From JAFDBW01 sp963825575 (GTDB lineage Bacteria; Desulfobacterota; Desulfuromonadia; Desulfuromonadales; BM103): a stretch of DNA of 64,000 nt. The translations under genes were made by a program, and so were the position numbers. The notes beneath the pieces were generated by a model, which saw only the letters and a list, made by a program, of their open reading frames with translations, was not told the DNA's origin and did not search any database. This document shows positions 51,541-61,114 of the stretch, piece by piece. The stretch is from positions 62,001 through 126,000 of the forward strand of contig CAWGUB010000027.1 of assembly GCA_963825575.1 (NCBI GenBank), read 5' to 3'. Numbering within the stretch: position 1 is the first letter of the stretch; the number at the start of each line of letters is the position of its first letter.

Positions 51541-52929
51541 CTATGCCGCGTAATCATCACCCCGTCGGGACTGGCTTTCGAAGCGAGTGTACTCGCCGAG
51601 GAAGGTCAGTTGCTCGACGCCGAGCGGCCCGTTGCGCTGCTTGCCAACAATCACCTCGGCACTACGTTCATGACCCTTCTCACAGCTGTTATCACGTTTT
51701 TTGCAGGCATCACAGTAAACCGATTCACGGTACAGGAACATGATGACGTCAGCGTCCTGCTCAATCGCCCCGGATTCACGAAGGTCGGCGAGAATCGGTC
51801 GCTTGTCGGTACGGCTTTCCAGTGAACGGTTCAGCTGCGAGAGCGCGACGACCGGCACGTTGAGTTCCTTGGCAAGGGCCTTGAGAGAACGGGAGATCTC
51901 GGAGATCTCCTGCTGGCGACTTTCAGGATTGGAGCCCTGCATCAACTGCAGGTAATCGACGATGATCATACCGACCTTCTTTTCCTGCTTCAGGCGACGA
52001 GCCTTGGCGCGCAGTTCAAGGATCGTGATTGCCGGGGTGTCATCGATATAAATCGGCGCCTCGGCAATAACCCCGGCAGCGGTAACCAGAGCGGGGAATT
52101 CCGACTGGGCCAGCTTGCCGTTACGCACCCGGCTGGCATCGATCCTGGCAACCGAGCAGAGCATCCGCTGAACAAGCTGCTCCTTGCTCATTTCCAGGGA
52201 AAAGATTGCTGCCGGAATCGGCGTTTTGGTATGGATCGTCGCATACTCCATCAGATTGAGACAGAATGCGGTCTTGCCCATCGACGGACGCCCGGCAATA
52301 ATGACCAGGTCGCCTCCCTGCAAACCTGAAGTCATGTTGTCCAGGTCAACAAATCCGGTCGGCACGCCGGTAATCTGCTCCTTACGATTGAAGAGGTTTT
52401 CAATCGTCTTGATCGTGTCCTTGATGATGTCCTTGGTAGCGAAAAAAGACGGGCGTGATTTCATGTTGGCGATTTTGAAGATCTCGCTTTCAGCCCAGTC
52501 CAGAGAGGACTCAACCTCTCCGCCTTCATACCCGCGACTGGCGATCTCCGTGGCAACCTTGATCAGCTCACGGGAGATCGACTTCTCTTTGACGAGCTTG
52601 CAGTAGTAACCGATATTAGCCGCAGTGGGGACGAAATCAACCAGGGTGGACAGGTAGGAGCTGCCGCCGACTTCCTCAAACGTATCATGCTCTTTCAACA
52701 CGGCCGTCAGGGTCACCAGATCAGCTGGTTCACCACGATCGGAAAGGGTTATCAGGGCAGTAAAAATCTTGCTGTGGGCAGCCCGGTAGAAGTCCGTTGG
52801 GCGCAGATGTTCTAAAGCCCGGTTCAGGGCTTCGTTTTCCAGCAGGACCCCTCCCAGGACAGACATTTCTGCTTCCAGGTTCTGGGGCGGCAGGCGATGT
52901 TCGGTGCGATCTGGCACGTTCGCCCTCAA
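51541..52929 (-). CDS. dnaB: replicative DNA helicase
   Basis: The hexameric helicase of the replication fork. The N-terminal domain starts LPPQNLEAEMSVLGGVLLENEAL. The RecA-like motor has Walker A AGRPSMGKTAFCLN, MIIVDYLQLM as Walker B, and LSQLNRSLESRTDKRPILADLRESGAIEQDADV. The length of 462 residues is normal and no intein is present. It is the last gene of the conserved rpsF-rpsR-DUF2232-rplI-dnaB group, 47 bases after rplI with a hairpin in the gap. Confidence 0.96.
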   Translation of the reverse strand: MRANVPDRTEHRLPPQNLEAEMSVLGGVLLENEALNRALEHLRPTDFYRAAHSKIFTALITLSDRGEPADLVTLTAVLKEHDTFEEVGGSSYLSTLVDFVPTAANIGYYCKLVKEKSISRELIKVATEIASRGYEGGEVESSLDWAESEIFKIANMKSRPSFFATKDIIKDTIKTIENLFNRKEQITGVPTGFVDLDNMTSGLQGGDLVIIAGRPSMGKTAFCLNLMEYATIHTKTPIPAAIFSLEMSKEQLVQRMLCSVARIDASRVRNGKLAQSEFPALVTAAGVIAEAPIYIDDTPAITILELRAKARRLKQEKKVGMIIVDYLQLMQGSNPESRQQEISEISRSLKALAKELNVPVVALSQLNRSLESRTDKRPILADLRESGAIEQDADVIMFLYRESVYCDACKKRDNSCEKGHERSAEVIVGKQRNGPLGVEQLTFLGEYTRFESQSRRGDDYAA

Positions 52930-52937
52930 TGGAAAGA

Positions 52938-52961
52938 CAGGGGCCCGAAATCAGGCCCCTG
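52938..52961 (-). terminator. hairpin between rplI and dnaB
   Basis: CAGGGGCC and GGCCCCTG pair around an 8-base loop in the 47-base gap between rplI and dnaB. There is no U-run, so it is more likely an RNA-stability or attenuation element than a full terminator. Confidence 0.5.
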
Positions 52962-52976
52962 AAATCAACAAATGAT

Positions 52977-53480
52977 TTACTTCTCTTCCTCGGTTGCTGC
53001 CGGCTCGGCTTTTTTTGCAGCTGGCTCAACCGGAGCATCTTCACTGGTGACTACCACCTTGACGGTCGCATTAACGCCAGCGTTCAGCCTGATGTCAATG
53101 TCGTGCTCACCAAGGGTTTTGATCGGCTGCTCAAGAAGAATCTTGCGACGATCGATTTCAACGCCCCGGGCAGCCAGCGCGTCGGCAATTTCCATACTGG
53201 TGACAGAACCGAACAGCTTGCCCTCTTCGCTGGCCTTATGCACAAAATTGCACGTCACGGCTTCAATGCGGGCTTTAACATCAGCGGCTTCCTGGCTCAG
53301 CTTCTCGGCCTTGTGGGTCAGCTGGCGCTTGTGATGCTCAAGTTCACTGAGGTTGCGTACACTGGCGACAACAGCAAGGCCCTGCGGGACCAGGTAATTG
53401 CGACCATAGCCGGGCTTGACCTTGACAACTTCACCAATTGTTCCAAGGCCTTTAACATTTTCAGTCAGAATAACATCCAT
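52977..53480 (-). CDS. rplI: 50S ribosomal protein L9
   Basis: A 167-residue ribosomal protein with the L9 N-terminal signature VILTENVKGLGTIGEVVKVKPGYGRNYLVPQGLA, the long central helix and the C-terminal RNA-binding domain (GSVTSMEIADAL). A tail of about 20 residues rich in Ala, Pro and Glu (PAAKKAEPAATEEEK) extends beyond the usual end. It starts 21 bases after the DUF2232 gene with GGAGGAT upstream. Confidence 0.96.
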   Translation of the reverse strand: MDVILTENVKGLGTIGEVVKVKPGYGRNYLVPQGLAVVASVRNLSELEHHKRQLTHKAEKLSQEAADVKARIEAVTCNFVHKASEEGKLFGSVTSMEIADALAARGVEIDRRKILLEQPIKTLGEHDIDIRLNAGVNATVKVVVTSEDAPVEPAAKKAEPAATEEEK

Positions 53481-53501
53481 CTCTTTATCCTCCCAAAATC
53501 C

Positions 53502-54443
53502 TTATGATTTAGGTTCTCTAGGTTTGCGAAAATCCGCCCACAAGTCAAACACGCCGATGCCGGTAACCAGCATGGGTAAGGGGTTGACCAGTGTAACCAA
53601 CAGGTAGCCGATGGTTCTGATAACCGGCGAAAAAGCTTTTCGGCGAAAAAAACAGTCGATAACCGCCAGTCCCTGCAGAAAATAAACCGGCAACAAAATA
53701 ACCAGGAGGTTCAGGGCAAAGGTTGCGAGCCATCCATCTGCAAAAGCCACGATGAATCCCGACAGAATCAGAACCCAGACCAGCGGCTCCGGGGCTTTCC
53801 ACTCCGGGAAAGCTTTGCCAGGCAGCGTATACCTGCCGCGCGCCAGCAGCGCCAGCAGCAGAACCAGACCAAGGGTCATCAGGCCGGCAACGGTCATCAC
53901 GATACCGGGATAAGCCTTTTGCAGAAACACCGCCATTTTTTCGACAGCCTGCGCGACCTCTTTTCTCTGGTCGGCCGGCAGGTCGGCTTCAGCGAACATT
54001 TCCTGCATCACCGTCGAGGTCTGGGCGATCTCCTTATCGATCAAACCGCCAGTCATGGCGAGTGGAGACTCGCCTGCCGCGGCTGAGAAGATTAGAATCC
54101 CGCCAAGGCTCGCAGCAGCCATGGTCAGGAGGACCACAACCACTGTCTTGTCCCAGGCTATGCCACGATTCATCAGCCACGGCAAGAGCGCCGCCGGGAT
54201 GCCGAACTGGACCAGGTACATCACCCCCTGCGACGGACCTCCGGTGAGGAGGACAATAAGCAGGGTCAGTGCGACCGTCATGCCACCCGATGCTGACCCG
54301 CACCGCATACCGACAAATGCTGCCGGCAGGGGCGTAAACAGGTTGACAATTACTGCAGCAAAACCGAATGCTGCGTATGTACCGAACAATCCATACCCGG
54401 CCAGCGCACCGAGTACAATGTATAGTCCCCGCTGCATAGTCAT
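53502..54443 (-). CDS. DUF2232 membrane protein
   Basis: A 313-residue inner-membrane protein with about eight hydrophobic helices and an amphipathic segment near 135-165. It corresponds to the DUF2232/YybS family that sits between rpsR and rplI in many bacteria. The fold resembles substrate-capture subunits of ECF-like transporters, but no function is proven. It follows rpsR by 16 bases. Conserved placement is the best evidence for the call. Confidence 0.8.
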   Translation of the reverse strand: MTMQRGLYIVLGALAGYGLFGTYAAFGFAAVIVNLFTPLPAAFVGMRCGSASGGMTVALTLLIVLLTGGPSQGVMYLVQFGIPAALLPWLMNRGIAWDKTVVVVLLTMAAASLGGILIFSAAAGESPLAMTGGLIDKEIAQTSTVMQEMFAEADLPADQRKEVAQAVEKMAVFLQKAYPGIVMTVAGLMTLGLVLLLALLARGRYTLPGKAFPEWKAPEPLVWVLILSGFIVAFADGWLATFALNLLVILLPVYFLQGLAVIDCFFRRKAFSPVIRTIGYLLVTLVNPLPMLVTGIGVFDLWADFRKPREPKS

Positions 54444-54459
54444 CGTCTGGCGGTTGCGC

Positions 54460-54735
54460 TTAACCTCTCTCGAGAGAGTGGCTTGCCGTAAAAGGCAGCA
54501 GCGCTATATTGCGAGCACGCTTGATCGCCTCGGTCAGCTTTCTTTGATGATCCGCACAGGTACCGGAAATCCGTCGCGGGGTAATCTTGCCCCGTTCGGA
54601 AATGAAGTAACGCAGGGAACGGATATCCTTGTAATCGATCGTGGCCTTCTTGTCAGCACAGAAACGGCAAACCTTGCGACGGCCATAACGCCGACGGGGC
54701 CCACCACTGGTACGATTTCCATCACCATATGCCAT
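54460..54735 (-). CDS. rpsR: 30S ribosomal protein S18
   Basis: A 91-residue small-subunit protein with VCRFCADKKATIDYKD, LRYFISERGKITPRRISGTC and the helix HQRKLTEAIKRARNIALLPF. The cysteine pattern CxxC plus a later C indicates the zinc-binding (C+) form of S18, which many bacteria have replaced. It lies between rpsF and the DUF2232 gene in the usual order. The start has GGAG upstream. Confidence 0.96.
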   Translation of the reverse strand: MAYGDGNRTSGGPRRRYGRRKVCRFCADKKATIDYKDIRSLRYFISERGKITPRRISGTCADHQRKLTEAIKRARNIALLPFTASHSLERG

Positions 54736-54776
54736 GATTATTTCTCCTTCTTCATCGTCGTCAATTGATTCGAGAC

Positions 54777-55217
54777 TCAGGCTTCTTCTGTGGTCTCTTT
54801 GGCTTCAGCCTCGGTTGCAGCCGGCGTTTCGGTCGCAGCAGCCTGCTCTTCAGTTGCTTCGGCAGCTTCTTCCGCGTCTGCTTCGACAGCCTTTTCCGCT
54901 TCTACCTCGGCAACAACAGGAGCCTGGTAACCGTTTTCCAGCAGAACCGTCTGGAACTTGATCACCATTTCATCGATGCGCATACGGCGCTCGAACTCCG
55001 CGATCACAGTCGGTTCAGCATCGAAGATCATCAGGACATAACAGCCCTTGGACTGCTTTTTAACCTGATAGGCCAGGGTCCGGGTACCCCAGTTTTCGAC
55101 CTTAAGGACTTCCGCACCCTGATCCGACAAAATGGTCTTGTATTTGTCGATGATCGCGAGCTGGTCGTCCCCGACAACTTCCGGGTGTACGATGAAGATT
55201 GATTCGTAGGTTCTCAT
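54777..55217 (-). CDS. rpsF: 30S ribosomal protein S6 with acidic tail
   Basis: A 146-residue S6. The core (1-95) has RTYESIFIVHPEV, NWGTRTLAYQVKKQSKGCYVLM and the usual ferredoxin-like fold. After about residue 105 follows a tail composed mostly of Ala, Glu and Thr, about 40 residues. S6 in many bacteria is about 95-135 residues, some with glutamate tails, so the tail is long but not unique. GGAGG lies upstream of the ATG. It heads the rpsF-rpsR-DUF2232-rplI-dnaB group. Confidence 0.96.
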   Translation of the reverse strand: MRTYESIFIVHPEVVGDDQLAIIDKYKTILSDQGAEVLKVENWGTRTLAYQVKKQSKGCYVLMIFDAEPTVIAEFERRMRIDEMVIKFQTVLLENGYQAPVVAEVEAEKAVEADAEEAAEATEEQAAATETPAATEAEAKETTEEA

Positions 55218-55446
55218 ATAAAACCTCCTCTTGAGTTATTAGCCCCGCTTGGCGGAGCAAGGAGCGGAAGCACCCAATATGCTCCCGTCGAAAGAACTTT
55301 GTTTTTTACCACACACTTAAGCGTGAGGCAACGGAAAAACTCTTGCAGGCAGTATCCAGAATCCATATCCAGAATCCAGTAGCTAACCTTTTACTTTTCT
55401 TCATATTGCATTCTGAATCCTGAATGCTGGCGACTGGCTTCTTGTC

Positions 55447-56541
55447 TCAAACATTAAACCGAAAGTGCATCACGTTGCCGTCCCTGACTACATACTCCTT
55501 GCCTTCAAGGCGCATCAGTCCTTTTTCCTTGGCAGCTGATTCGCCTTTCGACGAAATATAGTCCTGGTAGGAGATAACCTCAGCCCGGATAAAACCCTTT
55601 TCAAAATCAGTGTGGATAACCCCGGCAGCCTGCGGGGCACGAGCCCCTTCGCTGACGGTCCAGGCCCTGACTTGCTTGACGCCCGCGGTAAAATAAGTGA
55701 TCAGGCCAAGCAACCGGTAGCCGGCATGGATCATCCTGTCGAGACCGGATTTTTCAAGGCCCAGCTCTTTGAGGAAGTTCTCTTTTTCAGCTGCCGGAAG
55801 CTCGGCAATCTCCGCTTCGATCTTGCCGCAGATGATCACCAGCTCGGCATGCTCTGCGTCAGCATGCTCACGGAGTTGACCAACAAAGGGATGCTCACCG
55901 GCAAGATCATCCTCGGCAACATTGGCGACATACAAGACCGGCTTGGCGGTAATCAGGCAGAGTTCGCGCAGCTCATTCCATTGGTGTGCGGCAACGTCGG
56001 CACGCCGGGCCAGTTGACCGCTATCGAGGCAAGCCCTGACCTTTTCCAGCAGGCCCAGCTCTTCCTGCATCTTTCGGTCGCCGCTCTGCGCCTGCTTTCT
56101 GACCCTATTAATGCGTTTCTCGACCGTTTCCAGGTCAGCCAGGTTGAGTTCTGTCTGAATGATCTCAACATCGCGCAGCGGGTCGATACTGCCGTCAACG
56201 TGAACAATATTATCGTCTTCAAAACAGCGGACGATGTGGGCGATAGCATCAACCCGGCGGATGTGCCCCAGAAACTGGTTGCCCAGACCTTCACCACGGC
56301 TGGCCCCTTTGACCAACCCGGCGATGTCGACGAATTCCATGGTCGTCGGCAGGACCTGTTGCGGTTTGACAATTCCGGCAAGCGCGTCAAGTCTCAGGTC
56401 AGGCACCGTAACGACCCCGACGTTCGGCTCAATCGTGCAGAACGGGTAATTGGCCGATTCGGCACCAGCCGAGGTGATCGCGTTGAAGATAGTCGATTTG
56501 CCGACATTGGGCAGTCCGACAATGCCGCATTTGAATCCCAT
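55447..56541 (-). CDS. ychF: ribosome-binding ATPase YchF/Obg-like
   Basis: A 364-residue P-loop protein of the Obg family that prefers ATP. Walker A is GLPNVGKST (residues 8-16), DIAGLVKGASRGEGLGNQFL is the switch region, NVAEDDL the degenerate NKxD, and a TGS-like C-terminal domain contains FTAGVKQVRAWT. Normal length. It may regulate translation and stress responses. It lies about 230 bases upstream of rpsF on the same strand; short direct repeats (CCAGAATCCA, twice near 55353-55373) lie in that gap. Confidence 0.95.
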   Translation of the reverse strand: MGFKCGIVGLPNVGKSTIFNAITSAGAESANYPFCTIEPNVGVVTVPDLRLDALAGIVKPQQVLPTTMEFVDIAGLVKGASRGEGLGNQFLGHIRRVDAIAHIVRCFEDDNIVHVDGSIDPLRDVEIIQTELNLADLETVEKRINRVRKQAQSGDRKMQEELGLLEKVRACLDSGQLARRADVAAHQWNELRELCLITAKPVLYVANVAEDDLAGEHPFVGQLREHADAEHAELVIICGKIEAEIAELPAAEKENFLKELGLEKSGLDRMIHAGYRLLGLITYFTAGVKQVRAWTVSEGARAPQAAGVIHTDFEKGFIRAEVISYQDYISSKGESAAKEKGLMRLEGKEYVVRDGNVMHFRFNV

Positions 56542-56658
56542 GTTGTAATCCGCGAGGCGCTAAAAATCGTGAGCTGTGATCCGCGGCTTATTGCCTGAAC
56601 AGCCAGGCTACAGGTTACGGATTACGGGTCACGATCTAGATTATTCCAAAGATAAAAA

Positions 56659-56686
56659 CGATAGCCGGGGCATCGCCCCGGCTATC
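56659..56686 (-). terminator. terminator of hppA
   Basis: CGATAGCCGGGG and CCCCGGCTATCG are perfect 12-bp arms around a 4-base loop, followed on the minus strand by TTTTTATC. It lies about 27 bases after the hppA stop. Confidence 0.88.
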
Positions 56687-56712
56687 GTCATGTCTACCTA
56701 TTTATGTCCGAC

Positions 56713-58722
56713 TCAAATCAGCAGTGGTGCGATAACCAGAGACACGACACTCATCAGCTTGATGAGAATATTCATGGACGGACCGGAAGTATCCTTGAAG
56801 GGGTCGCCGACCGTATCGCCGATCACTGCGGCGTTGTGTGCATCGCCGCCCTTCTCTTCACCTGCCAGGTCACCTTTTTCGATGTACTTCTTGGCGTTGT
56901 CCCAGGCACCGCCGCCGTTGGACATCATCAGTGCGAGCAGGACACCGGCCAGGGTGGCGCCGGCGAGCATGCCGCCGAGAGCTTCCTTGCCGATGATGAA
57001 ACCGATCAGGACCGGGGCGATAACTGCAACGACACCCGGCAGGACCATCTCGCGCAAAGCAGCCCGGGCAGAGATATCAACGCATTTCGCCGAATCCGGC
57101 TTGACGCCTTCCTTGCCTTCAAGGAGGCCGGGAATCTCACGGAACTGGCGACGAATTTCCTCAACCATCTGGGCCGCGGCACGACCGACGCTGGTCATGG
57201 TCAGGGCACCGATAAAGAACGGCAGGGCGCCACCGATCAGCAGGCCGATAACAACCTTCGGATCGATCAGGTTGATCACTTCAAGTTTGACCGTCGTTGC
57301 GTAGGCAGAGAAGAGCGCCAGAGCAGTCAGGGCAGCGGAGCCGATAGCAAAGCCCTTGCCGATAGCGGCAGTGGTATTGCCGATGGCGTCGAGGCTGTCG
57401 GTGATCTTGCGAACGTCAGGGCCAAGACCGGCCATCTCCGAGATACCGCCAGCATTGTCAGCAATCGGGCCATAGGCATCAACGGTCATGGTCACACCAA
57501 CAGTGGCCAGCATGCCGACCGCGGCGATGCCAATGCCGTACAGGCCGGCAAAAACGTTGGCGACGGCGATGGCAACACAGATGACCAGGATCGGTCCGGC
57601 AGTACTTTCCAGGCCGACGGCAAGGCCGGTGATGATGTTGGTTGCCGGACCGGTTTTGCTCGCTTCAGCGATGCGGGCAACCGGGGTGGACGCGGTGTAG
57701 TATTCCGTGATCTGTCCGATCGCAACACCAGCCAGGCAGCCGACCAGTACAGCAAGAAAAACACCGAACTTGAGGCCCATGCCCCAGATCACCAGGATCG
57801 AAACGACCAGGAAGCCGCCGGCGGCAACGAAGGTCGTATAGTGAAGAGCCTTGGCAGGATCCTGGTTGCAAAGCTTCTTCATCGACCAGATGCCGACAAA
57901 GGAGAAGAGCAGACCAACCACGGCCAGGGAGATCGGCAGGTACATGGCCGCAGCCCGGACACCGTCACCGGTACCGAGTTTGGCCAGCAGTTCCGGGCTG
58001 GCGGCAGCGGCAATTGCAATCGTCGCGATAATCGAGCCAACGTAAGATTCAAAAATGTCGGCACCCATACCGGCCGTATCGCCAACGCAATCGCCGACGT
58101 TGTCAGCAATAACACCGGGGTTACGCGGATCATCCTCAGGGATGCCCGCTTCGACCTTGCCGACCAGATCGGCACCGACGTCAGCAGCCTTGGTGTAGAT
58201 GCCGCCACCGACCCTGGCAAACAGGGCAATCGACGAGGCGCCCATGGCAAACCCGTTGATATACCTGACGGTTGTGATGTCGCCGCCGTATGCCATGTAG
58301 GCGATACCGACACCGACCAGGCCCAGGGATGCAACAGCAAGACCCATAACCGCACCACCATTGAAAGAAACCATCAGTGCGGCAGCCTGACCCGACACGC
58401 GGGCAGCCTCAGAAGTCCGGACATTGGCCCGGGTCGCAGCCTTCATCCCGATAAAACCGCAGGTCATGGAACAGAGGGCACCGCCCAGGAAAGCGAAGGC
58501 CGTCTGATAATTCATACCGACCGTGATGATCACAAAGACCAGGGCGATAAAAATAGCCAGGACCCTGTATTCGCGCCCGAGAAAGGCCATAGCGCCGTCG
58601 TGAATCTGCTCGGAGATATCCTTCATTTTGTCGTTGCCGACCGGCTGTCTCTTGACCTTGTTGTACAGGACAATAGCGATTATGAAACCGATAATGCCCA
58701 GGATTGGTGCTATAGCTTGCAT
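56713..58722 (-). CDS. hppA: ion-pumping membrane pyrophosphatase
   Basis: A 669-residue protein with about 16 transmembrane helices that couples pyrophosphate hydrolysis to cation export. Catalytic motifs: DVGADLVGKVEAGIPEDDPRNP and DNVGDCVGD, then the second acidic cluster AYGPIADNAGGI. The determinant GNTTAAIG has alanine where K+-independent enzymes have lysine, so it should be K+-dependent. Whether it moves H+ or Na+ cannot be settled by eye; with Nqr present, Na+ is possible. It is preceded by pth and followed by its terminator. Confidence 0.94.
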   Translation of the reverse strand: MQAIAPILGIIGFIIAIVLYNKVKRQPVGNDKMKDISEQIHDGAMAFLGREYRVLAIFIALVFVIITVGMNYQTAFAFLGGALCSMTCGFIGMKAATRANVRTSEAARVSGQAAALMVSFNGGAVMGLAVASLGLVGVGIAYMAYGGDITTVRYINGFAMGASSIALFARVGGGIYTKAADVGADLVGKVEAGIPEDDPRNPGVIADNVGDCVGDTAGMGADIFESYVGSIIATIAIAAAASPELLAKLGTGDGVRAAAMYLPISLAVVGLLFSFVGIWSMKKLCNQDPAKALHYTTFVAAGGFLVVSILVIWGMGLKFGVFLAVLVGCLAGVAIGQITEYYTASTPVARIAEASKTGPATNIITGLAVGLESTAGPILVICVAIAVANVFAGLYGIGIAAVGMLATVGVTMTVDAYGPIADNAGGISEMAGLGPDVRKITDSLDAIGNTTAAIGKGFAIGSAALTALALFSAYATTVKLEVINLIDPKVVIGLLIGGALPFFIGALTMTSVGRAAAQMVEEIRRQFREIPGLLEGKEGVKPDSAKCVDISARAALREMVLPGVVAVIAPVLIGFIIGKEALGGMLAGATLAGVLLALMMSNGGGAWDNAKKYIEKGDLAGEEKGGDAHNAAVIGDTVGDPFKDTSGPSMNILIKLMSVVSLVIAPLLI

Positions 58723-58752
58723 GTCTTTCTCCCCTTAACCTTTCTGGCGTGT

Positions 58753-59331
58753 TTACTTAGTCAACAAATCACGATTGTTATAAAGATTCATGGCTTCCTG
58801 TGGCCCCTTTTGTACAAGTACCTCAAGAGCATCGGCAGCCTTTTCTACGTATTCGTGCAATTGTGCGCGTTCAGCCGCGTTGAAGCAGCTCAAAACATAT
58901 CTTGAGACGTCACCAGCGGCGGGAGGCCTCCCGACCCCCATGCGCAGTCGGCTATACTCTGTCTCACCAAGAGATCCGGCGATGCTGCGCAGCCCATTGT
59001 GGCCGCCATGGCCGCCACCGACCTTGATGCGCAGCGAACCGAAATCCAGGTCGATTTCGTCGTGAACCACAACCATATCTCCCGGCTCAACACCGAGGGA
59101 TTGGCAGGCTGAAGCAACGCTTGTGCCGCTGCGATTCATATATGTCTGCGGCAACAGTATCGTTGACTCTGTGCCGGCCACCCGCCCTACACCATAAATC
59201 CCCTGGTGACCTTTGCGCTTCAGAGCGATCCCGTTTCGCTCGGCAAGGGTAGCGGTGACCATAAAGCCTATATTGTGGCGCGTTGCGGCATATTCCGGGC
59301 CCGGGTTGCCCAACCCAACGATCAGTTTCAA
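58753..59331 (-). CDS. pth: peptidyl-tRNA hydrolase
   Basis: Releases peptides from prematurely dropped peptidyl-tRNA. The 192 residues begin MKLIVGLGNPGPEYAATRHN, containing the substrate asparagine N9 and catalytic histidine H19-20 region. VVVHDEIDLDFG and GGHGGHNGLRSI follow. Normal length. It lies 14 bases after rplY, the conserved partner order in many bacteria, and 30 bases before hppA. Confidence 0.95.
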   Translation of the reverse strand: MKLIVGLGNPGPEYAATRHNIGFMVTATLAERNGIALKRKGHQGIYGVGRVAGTESTILLPQTYMNRSGTSVASACQSLGVEPGDMVVVHDEIDLDFGSLRIKVGGGHGGHNGLRSIAGSLGETEYSRLRMGVGRPPAAGDVSRYVLSCFNAAERAQLHEYVEKAADALEVLVQKGPQEAMNLYNNRDLLTK

Positions 59332-59345
59332 AAGAAACCTCTACC

Positions 59346-60005
59346 TTATGCTTCCTCAGCTTCCTCAGATCCCTCTTCGTCGGCTTCACCCTCAGCAACA
59401 ACCCCTTCAAGAGCCTCATCTTCTTCCGTCTCTTCGACTTCTTCAGCAATACGGGCGACAATCGTCAGCACCGTGAAGTTGTTATCGTGATGAGACTCGA
59501 CCCCATCCGGAAGGGTTATTTCGTCCATATGGACAACGTCACCGATCTCCAGTTCTTCAACATTGACTTCAATCGACGTCGGGATATTGGTCGGCAGGCA
59601 GAGAAGCTCGAGTTCATGACGAACCAGCTGCAGTGTGCCGCCTTCCAGTTCGCCCTTGGACTTGCCCTGGGGGCTTACCGGGACCATGAAGGTTATTTTC
59701 TTTTTCAGGTCAAGAGCATAGAAGTCGACATGCTTGGGCTCACGACGGATAGCATCGATCTGCATATCCTTGAGAACCACGACCTTGCCGTCAAACGATC
59801 CATCGCCTTTCAGGGTTATCAGGGTGTTCCAACCTGCTTCGGTGGCAACTGCCTGCTGCAGGGCTTTCGGGTCAACACGAAGATTAGACGGTTCAATCCC
59901 CTTGCCATACACCACGGCCGGCACCAGGCCGTCAGCACGGACTTTGCGAGAGCCGCCCTTGCCGATGCGAATCCGCGGTTCAACGTTCAGTACCGATTTG
60001 GCCAT
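59346..60005 (-). CDS. rplY: 50S ribosomal protein L25/general stress protein Ctc
   Basis: A 219-residue TL5/Ctc-type L25 that binds 5S rRNA. The N-terminal domain starts with RIRIGKGGSRKVRADGLVPAVVYGKG and the C-terminal beta domain follows (FMVPVSPQGKSKGELEGGTLQLV). A tail of Glu, Ala and Val (about 185-219) closes it. It is between prs and pth with short spacing. The start has GGAGGAA upstream. Confidence 0.95.
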   Translation of the reverse strand: MAKSVLNVEPRIRIGKGGSRKVRADGLVPAVVYGKGIEPSNLRVDPKALQQAVATEAGWNTLITLKGDGSFDGKVVVLKDMQIDAIRREPKHVDFYALDLKKKITFMVPVSPQGKSKGELEGGTLQLVRHELELLCLPTNIPTSIEVNVEELEIGDVVHMDEITLPDGVESHHDNNFTVLTIVARIAEEVEETEEDEALEGVVAEGEADEEGSEEAEEA

Positions 60006-60062
60006 TTATCTGTTCCTCCATCCTTAAAGCTTCTTGAGTTTATTGTCTAAATGTCCGCTCGC

Positions 60063-61013
60063 TCAAACGAAGAGCGAACTGACCGATTCATCACCATGAA
60101 TACGACGGATAGCCTCCGCCAACAGTTTTGCCACGGAAATAATCCGCAGGGGTGGGCATTCCCTGATTTTCTCCTCCGCAGGAATCGTGTTGCAGATCAG
60201 GACTTCCTTGAGAGAACTTTCGCTGATACGCTCCAGCGCCGGGCCGGACAGAACCCCATGAGTTGCCGTGGCATAGACGTCGCCGGCCCCGTGGGCCTTG
60301 AGTGCCGCCGCTGCCTGGCACAGGGTCCCGGCCGTATCGATCATGTCATCGACAATGATGCAGGTCCTGCCGTCGACATCACCGATGATATGCATGACCT
60401 CCGAGACGTTTGCCGCACTGCGACGCTTGTCGATAATAGCCAACCCTGCATTCAGACGCTTGGCGAAGGCCCGCGCGCGTTCGGTCCCCCCGGCATCCGG
60501 AGAGACGACGACCACTTCACCGGAAAAACGGGATTTGATGTCATCGAGGACCACCGGGGCCGCGTAAAGATGATCCACCGGGATATTGAAAAACCCCTGG
60601 ATCTGTCCGGCGTGCAGGTCAACACAAAGGACCCGCTGGGCGCCGGCCGTCGTAATCAAATCGGCAACAAGCTTGCTGGTAATCGGGGTTCGCGGCGCAA
60701 CCTTGCGATCCTGTCTGGCATAACCGAAATACGGGATAACCGCAGTAATGCGGTCAGCCGAAGCACGTTTGAGTGCATCGATCATAACCAGAAGCTCCAT
60801 CAGGTTCTGGTTGGCAGGCTGGCAGGTCGGTTGCACGACGAAAACGTCCCGACCGCGTACATTCTCGTTGATTTCAACCATTATTTCGCCGTCAGAGAAA
60901 GTCTTGACGCTGGCTTTGGCCAGAGGCACGGAGAGATAATCGCAGATTTCCTGAGCCAATGCAGGATTTGCGTTCCCGGTAAAAATTTTCATTTCTTTGA
61001 GCACATTAATCAC
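60063..61013 (-). CDS. prs: ribose-phosphate pyrophosphokinase
   Basis: Makes phosphoribosyl pyrophosphate from ribose-5-phosphate and ATP. The 316 residues contain the class I motifs KTFSDGEIMVEINENVRG, RQDRKVAPRTPITSKLVADL, VVSPDAGGTERAR and the PRPP site CIIVDDMIDTAGTL. Normal length. It lies between tRNA-Gln and rplY in a common ispE-tRNA-prs-rplY-pth arrangement. It feeds nucleotide, histidine and tryptophan synthesis. Confidence 0.96.
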   Translation of the reverse strand: MINVLKEMKIFTGNANPALAQEICDYLSVPLAKASVKTFSDGEIMVEINENVRGRDVFVVQPTCQPANQNLMELLVMIDALKRASADRITAVIPYFGYARQDRKVAPRTPITSKLVADLITTAGAQRVLCVDLHAGQIQGFFNIPVDHLYAAPVVLDDIKSRFSGEVVVVSPDAGGTERARAFAKRLNAGLAIIDKRRSAANVSEVMHIIGDVDGRTCIIVDDMIDTAGTLCQAAAALKAHGAGDVYATATHGVLSGPALERISESSLKEVLICNTIPAEEKIRECPPLRIISVAKLLAEAIRRIHGDESVSSLFV

Positions 61014-61114
61014 CTTGCGGGAAACATCAGACCATGGTTTGCCCTGATCTGCATATCATCTCAGAATATTTAACGACAGTCGCCGTTCGCGGCCCGTCGA
61101 CAATGATGTTTAAG

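Noticed and set aside
56704..58905. 733-residue plus-strand open frame
   Set aside because: It is antisense to hppA, with composition (His, Asp, Gln-rich) typical of shadow frames over GC-rich membrane genes; hppA matches its family end to end.
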